From Styela clava (lineage: Eukaryota; Chordata; Ascidiacea; Stolidobranchia; Styelidae): DNA of 64,000 bases. Positions 13,301 through 26,900 of the stretch are shown piece after piece (within the stretch, counting starts at the first letter, position 1; every line of letters begins with the position of its first letter). Made by a program: the position numbers and the translations under genes. Location of the stretch: positions 15,429,001-15,493,000 of the forward strand of contig NC_135258.1 of the NCBI RefSeq assembly GCF_964204865.1. The letters are read 5' to 3'. The notes under the pieces are model-generated. The model was not told where the DNA came from, did no database searches, and worked only from the letters and a program-made list of their open reading frames with translations.

Positions 13301-16300
13301 TCATTACTCAATAAATAACCGATTACTGACATCCGTTGTTCAACGACTAAATTATGACAAACGTGCTATATGTCCGCGTCGCTACATTAAAAAGCCGTAA
13401 ACAACAATTTATTTGACAGTCCAAGTTAACTATTAAAAAATCGGAACAAAAACACATTCCAAAAAATTTAGTAAAAATAATAATAATGTACCAGCTTGCA
13501 TACTCGACACGTCGGGAATTAGTGAAAACGACTTGTAAGGAACAGGCATGTATCGATAAGTACGATATATATAATCTGCTATACACGCAAAAAGTTCATA
13601 TTTAATTACAAAATTTTGTGACATCCGCTTCCTTTATTTGCATATATATATATTAATATTATTCATATATGTGTATGGTATGACAGCATAACCAACGTAA
13701 TCAATTATTTTGAAATGCGTATGCAAAAGTGTCGTTATACAATTAAGTGCCTCAGTCAACTGCGCACTCTTATAATACCAAGTTCAATACTGTCAGAATC
13801 TTTATAAAGATGCATTCATGGGAAGGAGTTGGATTAATTACATGTCTGAATGATACGAGTTTGAATAATATCATTTTATAAAATTCCACTGAAAATGGAA
13901 CGGAAATAGAAGCTTCCGGAAACGGCCAAAAAATTGATTTTATGTTACGTTACGTGAAGGATCGTGATGTTCATCATGTTTTAAATGCCAACAACAACAT
14001 TTCCAATCCAGTCTAAGCGTGTTAAAATTAATGATCTAAACGATTGATGAGGACAAAAATATTTTGACGTTAATATCAAAATGAATAGTCCATTAAATGA
14101 CTGGTTAATTTGAATACTACCGGAACTGCCGAGTCGCAAGGATATATATTGACCCGCCAACCAGCTTAGGATAAGCAACAAATTAATAAGCAAGTTCGTA
14201 CACGACGGAGTTAAAATTCTAATATGTCCCAAAATGTATAATGTCGGTGATCGATATATTTGGTTCAAATTTTACCCTTCTGACAAGGGTTAACTTGTTT
14301 TGATGCTGTTTTGAAACCAAAAGTATCACAATAACATGTTTAGTACGTGCTATTCTCATTGTGAACGAAATATATTTCATCGTTCAGGTATTGCGACGAC
14401 GACACGTTCCGCCTATTTCAGTCGTGGACGTTTTCATATCCGGCGCTAGAAACAGTAGAAAGAAGACTGAAATTTCGGTCACGTATCCCGAAACTAAAAT
14501 CAGATTAAGTAAGAAACAACAAAATCGCGTCCCCGTGTCGCTGATGTAACTATTTCAGGGGTCATTTTAAGTCGTAAAATGTGTGTTAAAACATGATTTG
14601 GTCATAAGTTCTTTTCTCTCAAGGAAATGATAAATGTGTTCAAAACATTAAATAAGATGACTATGTCATGTTTGAGACTGGGGAATGTAAAATGACATAC
14701 ATATAACGTCACCATAACAGTTGATAAGAAAGTATTGTCGCGTCATAGTTGAATACTGAAATTTGTAAAATCGTAAAATCGAATGCCTCTCGTTAGATTC
14801 AAGAGCACCAATATTTCACATTTTTGCGTTATTTAGATTAGATTTTAATTAATGTTTTTTCATCGTTGTAAAGACTCAAAGTTCACGATAGAAAACTTGT
14901 AAACAACTATTCATTAAATCTTTGGCTAAAAAGAATTTCATGAATTGACTCCTACAGTTATACATGACAGTAAAGTAAACCTGCTTGTGATAATCCGCGG
15001 AAGACGCCCTAGGGCGTTTACTTTAATGAATAGGCCTGTTGTTATAGCGAAAATAGCTTAGTGCTCTGGTGTATGTAACGCGTTGTTCCGTATGTAACGT
15101 CTTAACAAAAATATGGTGAATGGTACCTAGGTCGCAGACGGCAGATGGTAAATTGAAATAAAAAGAAAATCGAATTCTATTGAATACGCCACCTTGGCGG
15201 GAGTCGAGATTAGCTCACAAATGATCGGTATGGGAACCAAACAAAGAGCGCGTCTCCCGTTATGCTTTTGTTTTTTAATCCGTTTCCTATCGCAGAGGAA
15301 GCGCGCGCATTGTTCGAAATTTATAACGGTAATTCCACGGATATGAGAACAATAGTAAAATTCTCTCTCCAATTCTAAATTAGATTTCCTTATCTTTTTG
15401 ACTGATTGTACGATTAAAATTCTAATGATGTCAAAATCATAGCAGATTCAGGGAGTTTAGCCAAACACAGCATAACGCTATGACAACAACGCGACGTCGA
15501 CTTTCAACACAATATTTCAATATCAAAACAAAAAGCTTTGTGACGTCAGGTCATACAAAATCACACCTATATTATTATTATTAGACTACAAGTTATTAAT
15601 ACGACATTCAGAGGCATCGGGCATTTTCCAGAAGGTTAAGTATGCTTTTCAAGCGCTGCATGAAATAACAATTAAAGCACGTGGGCGAAATTTTAGTACC
15701 ATTAATTTTAACTCGAGTTTTAAATAAACCATTATTGGCGATGATGACTTATGGTTCACACCAAAGTTTAACGAAATTATTATATGCAAGCGGTTTGGCA
15801 ACCCTCGTATATTGAAGTAGCGCTTGCCGGATGTAGATTGAGTGTGTCTCGCACAGTGCGCGATGCGTAAAATGATTCATTGGCATTGCCAATTCGGAGT
15901 ACTGAAGAACAAGTGCATGACAACATACTAGAGACATTCAGGAAATTCGAACAAATAGAAAATTATAAAACTTGTACTTACCAATAAAACTGATAGCCTC
16001 TGGGAAGAATTGAGACAAATTTTGACTCCAATGATCCGATATTGCGATTTGCTTGTAATGATAATTTGGATCTTTCTCGAAAACGTTCGGCAAATTAGGA
16101 GTCACGTTCAAAATATAAGTGATATTGTACTCTGCCAATATTTCGGCACTGGCCGAGTCCCGGGCACACCCAAGAAATAGGGATGGTAGTATTTCCACGG
16201 GAGCGGTCGCGTTACCGTAGGTTGGAAACGATGATGGTGACGTGGATGAGTTCGTATTTGGCAGCTTAGTAAGAAACTTATGGCATGGCTTTTGCTCGGG

Positions 16301-18834
16301 ACATGATGATGACAAAGGAGTGTTTGAGGGCGCGACTTCTGACGCCGAAGAAGCAGTGCTGTTTGTGTTTTCCGATTCTCCTTCGCTATTGATTGTAAGA
16401 GGGGCTGGAATTTTGCGACCATTACGACGGGATCTTCTTGCTAATAATCCACCGCCTTCAATATTGGCAAGTTTTGGCGAAGCAACTGCGATGGGCTGTG
16501 GTGGACTTGGGTCACATAATCGCAATGCTCCAAGTCCCAAAACTGGGGGTTGACACCGTCCATTTGTGGGTGATCTTTGTGAACTATCGTCGCCACTGTG
16601 AGACCCGCTGCTGCTGTTTCCGTCTTCGTCGTCAGCATCATCGTTTATTTGGGATTCGTTCACATTCGAACAGAATTCTGGATGATCAGCATGAAATCTG
16701 GAATAACCACCTATAAATAAAACAAAATGTAATGTATTCATGAAGCAAGTCTTTGTTAAATTATTGCTGAATAAGGGCGTTTGTAAATGTTTTCGTTGGA
16801 ATTAATCTCCGAAAATCATCTTACAGCGCTTGTCGGGCTTTTTAATTACAGCAGCCGTACGACAGGGTCATGTTGCTTCAGGCCTTGAAATGTCAATTTT
16901 ACTGACGTCGTTATATCGGTACAATTCAAAGGTGAAAATGGGCGCCATTGAGTAAATAAATAATGCTTCCCAGTCAAGAAAATTTATTTCACTTTTTATT
17001 GGATTTAACTTTCAACAAAACCACTATTAAAAATCAGTACTTATATATTATATTTATATATGATATAAAGTTTTGACATGCTTCCAGTGAGGTCGCATTT
17101 TCAACAAGGTCAATAACGAGTTATTCTTTGATAACGTCACTCGTTGCAAGTTATTTTCGTATCCCGTGTATTATAACAAAACGATCTTTAACTTCAATGC
17201 ACAGGGGAATAAATGCGAATTCCGCGGCGAAATAACAAACAATTACGCAACTAACAAACGGGAACAGCTGAAGGTACGCATACACAAAACAGACTATAAT
17301 ATCTTTACCGCAAAATTGTGGGGGCGTGATTGTAATTAAATCTATATATCTACATACAACCTGTAACATAAATGTCATGGTCGTTTTGTCTTCAATACAC
17401 GTACAAATCGAAATTTTTCCGTGTTTAGCATATTGTATTGTCCAACAATTAAACTTAAATTAATATAATTATATAAAACGCATTGTGTTGTCCAAGAATT
17501 TTTGATATATAACGAATCCATGCTCGATCAAATATGTTTTCGCGAATATTTCTGCTTGTTCTGTACGGGTTATTTTACATTGTGCATCGCGTGACAAGGC
17601 TTTGTATGATAACGCGCTTGAGTAAATTTTATGAATCACTCGGTCTTTACATAGCGATCGCTATCATCCGCTTTTTTATTTATTTCTTTTCGAACTCTAT
17701 TTACCTCCAATTTTAATGTTTAATTTAAATTTGAACAGTTAAATTTGCTGAATAAAAAGAGTAGGTGAATCATCGGTGGATATACGCCTTTTGGGCTATT
17801 TATTACCGGTGTGTAAAACCCTGATTTTTTAATTTACGAGACATAAATAGAAAAAACTTAAAAAAGCACGCTCCGTAAGATTACGGTTGGCTGGCTGCTT
17901 AAGGACTTTGGTAATGAGAGTGTATGATTCAGTAACTAAAAGACGACTAAAAAGATATCAGCCTTACAATCGACGAGTGAAGGCAATAAATTCCACTAGT
18001 ACGATGACAAGGCTAATGTAGAAAATACGTTTTTAAAATTAAATCAATTAGGCTTCTTCCGAATGTATAAGTTCCAGTTCACGACATCCGCATGTAGCTT
18101 CCTTTTGGCGCATAATTCGTTTCATGGCATTACGCATCAGATCATAATCAGTTTCTTATTGATATTAATTGTGAATGAATTAGATGTATTAAAATTAACT
18201 CAATGCAGTAACGCACTCTCATATTAGTGCTGATCACTTTGCGTGAAATGCACGTCACATTTTGGCACAAACAAGCGGCGGTATGCTGTGACAAATATGG
18301 GATAACGTGACACATGTTAACTAGGATTGGGAAACTTTTAATTTGTATAATTAGATCATAGCACAGGTTTATACTCCAGTCCTAGAAAAGTCAACGAAAT
18401 CCAAGTAGTATCGCTGATTAGATAGTCACCAATAAACGTAAATTACCTTTCAAAATGGCAACTCGGCAGCCTTCGTGAGACATTCTGTTGTGAAGTAAAA
18501 TCGGCAAGTCAGATTCGTTGCTGTTTACTTCGTTCGAATATTGGTCGTAAATTATCACAAGATGTGTCGAAGTTTTAGCTAAAAATGCTTCCTTTTCTTG
18601 TTTGAGTGTTGGCGGAACTAAATTTTTCAGAGGTAACTTGTTGGCCTTGAGCCTGCGAAGCATAAGTTGGGGAAGTATAATATTATATGCTCCCTTGATG
18701 TGGCCACTGCGGTACTCTTCGTTGCCCCTACAATCCAGTAAAAGCACGTCGTCTCCCCGGTAAAGTTCGTCCCTCAAGCTCTCAGTCCCTTTGTAACACA
18801 GATTATTAGATTTCGCCGAAGTTGTCAAATGCAT
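10367..18834 (-). CDS. Dual-specificity MAP kinase phosphatase, DUSP6/7/9 subfamily
   Basis: Minus-strand gene with coding exons 18834-18447, 16710-15982 and 10782-10367. Junction phases are 1/1 and the predicted protein is 510 aa. Residues ~12-133 form an inactive rhodanese/CH2 domain holding the kinase-interaction arginines ([14 protein letters not shown]60-R61). Next comes a Ser/Asp-rich linker. At 185-194 there is a leucine-rich [10 protein letters not shown] segment at the position of the DUSP6 nuclear-export region. The catalytic domain has general acid D355 (SDHWSQN) and nucleophile C386 in [10 protein letters not shown]. The family dephosphorylates ERK-type MAP kinases in the cytoplasm, giving negative feedback on FGF/Ras signalling. 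The linker is longer than in vertebrate DUSP6, and a Ser/Pro-rich tail of about 75 residues follows the catalytic core. The start at 18834 fits the domain, but a non-coding or short upstream exon cannot be excluded. The gene looks ancestral to vertebrate DUSP6/7/9, so I give no single symbol. Confidence 0.95.
10783..15981 (-). other. Large intron 2 of the DUSP gene
   Basis: A 5.2-kb intron begins with GTAAGT (complement of 15976-15981) and ends with a T-rich tract and ACAG next to 10782. It splits the phosphatase domain just before the catalytic loop. Only AT-rich sequence and short chance open frames are visible inside. No nested gene was recognised. Confidence 0.8.
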
Positions 18835-21800
18835 ATTTATGCTATTCGCTTTTATAAGTCGACTATCAGCATGTAACTAATTAGAATGTAATCTGAAAAT
18901 AGATGTCAAAAATATGAGAATCACTGAAAACTTATGACTGACTAACTAGCTGCTGTTGCTTTTCTCAGTATTCGCCACTTGAGTGCCTTTGACAGTGGCT
19001 CGCGAACTATTTCTGCTATTCTTCCACACTCAAGTGCCTACTTGATATGTCCGGTTAGGCACATGGTATGCCATTACCGTATATTAATTTTTGTAAAACT
19101 GAAGATACCTCACAATCAGATTGATGGTGACATTACAAATCGTAACATCCAAAGTATATTATGGAAAAAACAATGCGACGAACCAAACTAAAACCTGAAC
19201 GGCAAACTGGCGCTGCAAAGAGCATTTATGAATGAAAAGGTATCGAGCCTTCTCTGCGTAATATATGAATCAAGGAAGTGCGCCATGCTCGTTTACTCCA
19301 ACTTTTTCGTCTCACTCTTTCTCCCGGCAAATCAACTTACAGGATGTGAAAAAGGTTGGTCGTTACAAGCGACTATAACATTCCTTGCGCTAAAAAAGAA
19401 AAAGGAAAACTGAGTTAGTAGGAAGTAACGTAAAGAGAAATGAGGAGTGAGCCGGTGACTAATGTCTCGTTTATCTATCGTCCCCGCTGAGATAATAAAG
19501 AAACAAGAAACGTCTAGAGCCTCTCTTCGTACGAGCGGATTTCAAAAGTAATTTAAAGAAACACCGGGAAACAGAGATAAAGAATTCGGATATTATAAGG
19601 TTGTTACTGACTGTTTACCGCGCTGGTTCTCGTTATTATCGCCCGATAAGCTTTTAAAAAGCTACAGGAAATCGGTGTTAGTAATTAATCCACGGGGCAT
19701 ATATTTTCACACCTCGGATGTGATCGATAGTTAGTTTTGTTCGGGGAAATGTGAATTTTTGTCTCTTAACCCACTAAAAGAAATTCGCGACTATTATCAA
19801 TTTGTAGCGATTACAAAATCATACCGTACATGTTTTTGTTTTTGAAGTATTTTTTAGCCAGCTAATAATCACCAATCAAACTGTTTGATTGAAAGAAACA
19901 AAGGTAAACAACGTCGTACCAAATAAGGTTTTATGTTCAAAAACATTCTCGACCGAATGATATGATGACGAGCTGTTAAAAAGATAGAAATGATACCATC
20001 TATGCATAGCGTATTATTGCAATTTTTCGTTCTTGATCCCAACAAAATACATTTTTCTCTTTTGAGGTATTTCTCAGCCATGGAGAAATACAGTGACACA
20101 ATACTAAAACGATAACCCCCAAGTGACACAACGATACAAAAGAAAGCATTACGAAGGTAAATATTTTTTATATTTTGTACAATTATTATCTCGCCTGGCT
20201 AACACGAAAAAAACGATTTTGCCGTCAGTTCGGGTCACACAAGATATGAACTTATCAAATAGCGAGACGAAAGTGCACAAAAACTCAACCTCATTTATTG
20301 ATCGCCAAACTGAGATGAATTAATATGATTTTTAATTTCAATGCAATAAATATTGTGAATTTATTATCATCAAATTCTACCATCCCAATAACGGGTATAT
20401 ATGATTGACTCAGCGACTTTGCCAGCATATTTCCGATACATCTAATTCGTCGTCGTCGTCATCAAACTTACAAATATCGCAGTAATCAGCACTTACTTTT
20501 AGTAGCAAGAAATGACTTCTACTTCAAGCCTAGGTATGTTTTCACGAATATTTAAATGAGTAGTCTGACAAAGACAAATTCATTTTACAAAACCCACGCG
20601 AGAACGCGACACCAAGTAAACCAGCAAAAAATAAATTCTCTTCTATTCCTCATTTAAAGTGCTGTGTCAATAGTCGTCTGATTATGAACAAATGAATATT
20701 ATAACCACAAGACAAATAAATTACCCGACACAAGGTCCTGAATCACATATATGGAGAATTTGCAACTAGACACTAAACTCCAAATTTATCCAGTGATAAC
20801 ATCCACCCACACAAAAAAAGATTCTCTTCCATGTAGGCGACAGGTGGTTTTTAAATAAACATTTGGTTACGAATACTTCAGAATTATGGGTTAATACCAA
20901 ATCCTTTTTTAGAGATATGTCTGTTTGAAATAAAATAATTTTTTTGTCTTTACACTAGAGGTTATATTGTTACATAATAATGTCAAGGAAACATGATACC
21001 TCTGGGCGATGTGGCCTCTCAGATAACGTGTTATATAATATCACAGAAAATGTTGGTTTGTATGATAGATAGTTACCTTTAATTCCAGGACAAATCGCCC
21101 AAATCCGTATTCAAATTGTGCAGGATGTCCAACGTTTTTATTCTATTCCATTCCTAGGGTTGATCGCGCTCCCTATAACCGTCCCATAGTTATTATCTGA
21201 CGAAATCCTGTTACTGTGACTTCTTCTTAGCCTAGGCTAGACTAAACATACTTTCTTTAGTTTTACTGATACTACCAACTTATGCTGGTTATAATTGTAT
21301 GGCGAATTTCGCAGAAACCGTTTCAATGAGCTAATTGTTACTTTTAAAGGATTAAAACCTTGCCCTAATGCATATTAATTTCCGGTTTCATGAGCGTGTT
21401 GAGAATAAAGCATGGCGAAGTATTACAGACTAAACTATTAATATAGTTCGTGCATTCAAAAACTGCAAATAAGCACTGTTGCAAAAATTGAAACAGTACC
21501 AAAACAATATTATATGACCCAGTTCAAATATCACAGGTAAGCATTATTTAAGTCCCCAAGTTAGTCATCTGGTAAACGTTTAAGTTTTTTACTTCTTTCT
21601 TAAGTTAACAGTAGCCAGATTCAAATGAGTTTTTTTTTCTGTAAAATGCCATCGGTTTTAACAAAGTTTTTTTCATAAATATTTATTGACAAGTCAAAAT
21701 GTGCCAAATTTTTACGCGACAAATTGATCTACTAGCCGGCTAGTCCGAAGAATATTTCCAATCGACATTTGAATGACATTTATGTCGTATTTTAGTGCTG

Positions 21801-23914
21801 AACCTCACTCGAACCTATTTATGACTTAATTTGGGAAAATATGACAACTTTTATTAATTCTGACGTTAAGCGTGACAACTTATATGGTCGTTTATCTCCC
21901 TCAAGTGGTCAGATACAATAACTTCATTTGCTTGAAAACACGACCGTTACCAGTAGAAGTTAATGCGAGGCAATCATCTTCTTGCGAAGCTCACTCCATA
22001 TGATTCCCCTTCCATTGCAAAAAAAAGTTTAAACAGTTATATTCAATATTCCAACAGGATGATACATTTAGATTTGAAATCAAATTTGATGCGATGTTTC
22101 ATTTTGATTTTGAAAATCATGTACAACCTACAATACATACAACCTAAAAAGCCCAGTCAAACATGTGTCCGAATTCAATACTTAGCGGTATTTCTGTATA
22201 CCCAATGCTACTGCTTATATGTGTCTCTAATGCAATTTATTATCGCACGCGTCGAGGCTGATCGAAGACTACCGTGTTTTTTTTACTATTTATTTAAGCC
22301 ATATAGTGAGACTGCCCTTGTAGCGCATTTACATTTTGTTTTAAACCTCATTAGTAGCTTTTGGCAACTTAGCAAAATTTCAGTCTTGTGAATTGTATTG
22401 TTCTTGCGCCACAGAGTCCAAAATAAATTACCTTCAACTGATATTTTATTGTTCTCTTGCTTATTAAATTAGTCCAAACACTGTTTCAATAGTTGTGACA
22501 GGTTGATCGCGCATTGCGATTTTTTTACTCGGTCCACATGTTGAAAGATAGTGTTCAATAGCGAGTCTGGTAACACTTATTTCAAAATTCAGATACACAA
22601 GAGACAGCTGACTGTACCACAGCTTCCCATCCTACCATTCTACCCCACTAGCTCCTATAAACGAACAGCCATTTATTTGTATAAAATATATATAGAGTTG
22701 AGCACATCACACAAATGATGAAAATAAAAAAGATCAAAATACTAAACACTAATTCGAATAAGCTAATCTAATAATAGCAGCATAACAATGTAAGTATAAC
22801 AAAAGGTCTTGTACATATTGAAGACAGAGGAGACATAGGCCGATCCAAAAGGGGTAAATAGGGAAGATTGCTTTGAACCAATGGTGTTAGATGGAGTTTT
22901 ACAAACATATTCCAATTAATAATTACAAATTTAGAATGAATTTTAGTGTAGGCCTAGCATTGACCACGTCCTATCCCGATACACCAGAAGCAACCTCTTT
23001 TGGAATGAATAGAATCTTTCAAGTTCGGCAAGGGTTACAATAAAATGGATTGGTATTTATTGAGAGAATTTATATTTTCCAAAGTGATTGTACCAAAACA
23101 ATATTGAACAAAAGTTGGATGTGGCACATTTCCCCTCCAAATATTGCGTAATAGTTTAACATGAAACTGAAAAAATTGTAATTTTCAGGTGAATGCCATC
23201 ACCCCACCTCTACTTTCAGTTAATGCAAAATTGTCATAATATATATGAGCAACTCAAAGAAATATGGATGGAACATTCGTGAAGACAAACAAAAATGTAC
23301 AATTGTAAATAATACAATTTAGTCATTAACATTTACATAACAGAACATAATGATAAACTGGAGAAAATGGAGCATCGATCACAAAGTATACATATTTTTA
23401 CCCAGTATTTATTACTCCATTATTATTTTGTGTAATTGGGATAGAAAATCTGTTTTTCTATCAGTTTAGAAATGAAGTAATTTGACAAATAAATAATTCT
23501 CAGTCACCTTTAATAAATAATAACAACATTTCCAAGAATACTACATTAATTCATTCTTCCCGTCAAGAAAATTAGACTAAAATCTTCAAGCCACGCCCAC
23601 ATTGCTGACAAGCTCATTTGTGTCCTGATACTTGAAGATGAAATAGCATTTATAAAGGAGAGACACTCAAAACAATGAGAATTGCATTCATACACATGAA
23701 CCATGCCTCAGTAACATGAAAACCTATGTCTCAAAATTGATAAACAAATACGGGAATTACGAGCGCTAAACAAAAAAAGGAGAAAAAGTTTTTATCGTAA
23801 CAAAGTCTCCTAATATTTCTTATAACGTTTTCTTATTTACAGATGTATCTATTTATATGACGATGCCCTCCCCGATCTTTGACTGCAATGAAGGTTCACA
23901 GACTGGATGCAAGT
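18835..23914. other. Intergenic region upstream of DUSP and downstream of POC1
   Basis: This 5-kb stretch should contain the DUSP promoter, since that gene reads away to the left. No conserved exon or RNA gene was recognised. The longest open frame, 142 codons at 21963-22391, has no recognisable motif and normal AT-rich composition, and is probably chance. No convincing core promoter could be placed. Confidence 0.5.
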
Positions 23915-23920
23915 TTTATT
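23915..23920 (-). terminator. Poly(A) signal of POC1
   Basis: The complement reads AATAAA only 16 bases after the POC1 stop codon, implying an unusually short 3' UTR of perhaps 40 bases. No other gene competes for this signal. Confidence 0.6.
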
Positions 23921-23936
23921 TCGCCGCATTTTGCAT

Positions 23937-26900
23937 TTAGTCAGATGGTCGAACTTGTAATGTAATCTTTTGTTGATTATCAAGACATTCTTTCAATTTA
24001 TCTTCTGCCATTGTCATTCTCTGTTCCAGTATAGTCATTGTCTGTATGGAAATCACATATCATTGTATTTCTATTCAGGTTTCAAGGTACTTACCCCCAA
24101 ATATTGTATCTGCAAGTATTTATGGACTCACAAAAGAGCAGAAAAGATTCCACACTTAAAAATAATATCATTTCAGGACAAAAACTTTATGATGAAAAAA
24201 AATGACGACACATGTCATTGTGTTTTAAGCAAGATGTTTCTGTACGCTTATTTGCAACTTTCGGAGCATAAGTAAGGTAATAATAATAAAATTATCATCA
24301 CACACCTGTGTTAACATATCCAATTGACCGACAATTTGTTCTAATGTCGCTGTAATTTTTGGAGGAATCGTTTGTTCTTCGAGAGGTGCTGTAATGCTCG
24401 ATGAATACTTTGGTTCATCTTGTTGTTGATGATTCTCTTGATGTTGTTTTTGTCTTCTTCCTTGTTGTGATCTCAAGGATCGATCAGCAGGCGACGCATG
24501 AAAGTCCTCCATTCCCCGCTATCATGTACAAAAATGAAACCAGATTATTATTTTTTGGACAAATTTCAATTGCTTTGGTTTATATCAGATGCTCTAATCA
24601 TAGAGGTTGGCGTATTGGTTCTGTGGCAACGCATTTACACATTTTACACCTCTTCAAGAGGAAGTCAAAAAGGGCCAGCGGTTACAAAACTACCGGCAAG
24701 GTGTTCAGCAATCCTCTTGCACATAAATATCCCCTACAAAATTCGCGGATACTTTTTTAATTTTTATGTGAGAAAACACAGAGCAGATGTCAGTGAAATT
24801 GATAACAATATGTTTGAGTAACTAACTATTCAATGTTATTTATCACAATTTATGAATTCATACCACTGGTTCTGAGAACATTGCAGGACCGATATCCATC
24901 ACATCTGTGTCATTATTTTGATGTGTATTCCTTAATGCTGTGGAAGAATCTATCGTTTTTTGCTTAGTGCTGTGAGAAAAAGGTCCATTTCTTTCTGTAG
25001 ATGAATGCGGCCGATGAACAGGAACTGCAGTTGAATCAGGATCTGTATGTGACTGAATTCGTCTGGTTTGCTTTTTCTGATTGGCTTGTAATTTCTCCGC
25101 GAAATCAGCTTGATCAAAGTTTGTTTTCCATACAATTACCTGAATCCAATTACATCAAGATGAATAACAGGAAATCAATATGAACACTAATGCCACTAAT
25201 GACAGAGAAACATAATATGGAAGAATGACAGGCGTGACTAACAAAATCTATACTCATGAATAATGCTCAAAACAAGGATCTGTACAAGCAATCACTGTTA
25301 GGTAGGGAATTACTAGAATTTGAAAGGACCGGAATCTTACAGTTTCAGCATTGCCTACCAAATTTATTACACCCTGAGTAAAACGATGGGCATGGGATTT
25401 GAACTGGAGGTTTTAACCTACGATGTCATCATAGTTGAGTATAACGATTGGACCACTAGTCCACAGCTCCCAAAATAATAATTTTTGTAAGAAGTATAAA
25501 ATTTAAGTGCAATTTAAGTCAGAAAAAATAACCTGAGATATATGATATTTCTAGAAATTCAATGAGCAACTGAATATTGAAATAATTTATTAAACGTAAA
25601 CAGAATTCTATGTAATGATAATAAGACACTGTCAGATTCCCAAAATGCTTGTCATAAAAAATAATGAACGGCAGGTGGGCTATCCTACATATAAGCAGTA
25701 TTAATTATGGGTATTAAAATAATACATGGGAAAGTCACAAATATCAGTGATACCACTAATAAATTTTTACCCATCTCACGCTGAGGCTGAAACCCATAGG
25801 ATAACAAAAAGTTTCCATTCCATAGTACAGAAAAATAAAGCCCAGTAAATTGAATAATAAGTTTTAAATCACTGACGAATAAAAAGTTTGGAGTCGCTAT
25901 CCTTTTTAGATATCACTCTGAAGACAATTGCAAAAAAAGTCATTTTTTTCACCCTTAAACTGAGCATATCAAACCACAAACCTTTATAAAATTTCAACAA
26001 AATCCAATTAGATGAAAATTTAAGAGTGAAATCAAATTAAATTACTTATTCAAAACTAGAAATAGAATTGAAATCACGTCAAACACAATGAGAAATCAAT
26101 AATAGAGTGTACTCTCCCAGAAAAATAAGTGAGAGAAGAATATTTTTATTAGATTTCAAGTCCGAGAGTTGCCATATTTTCACTACTTTAAATCCTTATG
26201 AATCGATATTCCACATTAAATAAAGGCTCCATTCTAGATTTAGACTGCACATGAACAATTACATAAATATTTGATTATCGGTTAGGCTAGGCACCAGGTT
26301 AATATATTAACTGTTTGATGAGGATTATTGATCATCATCAGTGAAGCTGATTAAAAATAAAAATATTTGTTAGATTTGGTCTTGCCCGCAATATTTCTTT
26401 TAAAACTTTTCATTTTTTGAGGTGGGGGGCGCATGACTTGACAAATTCTAAAAAAGGGACGTGGCTTAAAATGTATGGGAACCACTGTTCAAGCGAAAAC
26501 ATTTTGGGCAAAGCATCCTAGATTACTTAAACTTTTGGGAACAATCATGCACAAACTTAGGTTCAAGTGTCGAATAACTTTTCTCCATGGAGGTAATTAA
26601 GAAATTTACAAGTTCTGTTATCTCGGGATCATCCTATATCTTACCTGTTCATCAGATCCTCCAGACGCAAAATATTCCCCGTTTCTTGAAAATACTGTCG
26701 ATGTTACTGGACCCTGAATGAAATAGGGATATACCATATGGAGTATGGATATTGAAGGATAGTGATTACAAACATGGGCAAATAATTCTTTGGGGATTAT
26801 TACTTCAATCCAAATTTTGCTTTTGCGAAGAAAAATAATTTAATTAACAGAATTCAATTGTCTAATTGATGATTCCTGATAATCAAACTAATGCTTTTCA

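Noticed and set aside
18849..18856. TATAAAAG (minus strand) as the DUSP promoter
   Set aside because: It lies only about 15 bases before the predicted ATG, so initiation would fall inside the coding exon.
21963..22391. 142-codon open frame as a gene
   Set aside because: No recognisable motif, AT-driven composition, no splice partners and no poly(A) signal in context.
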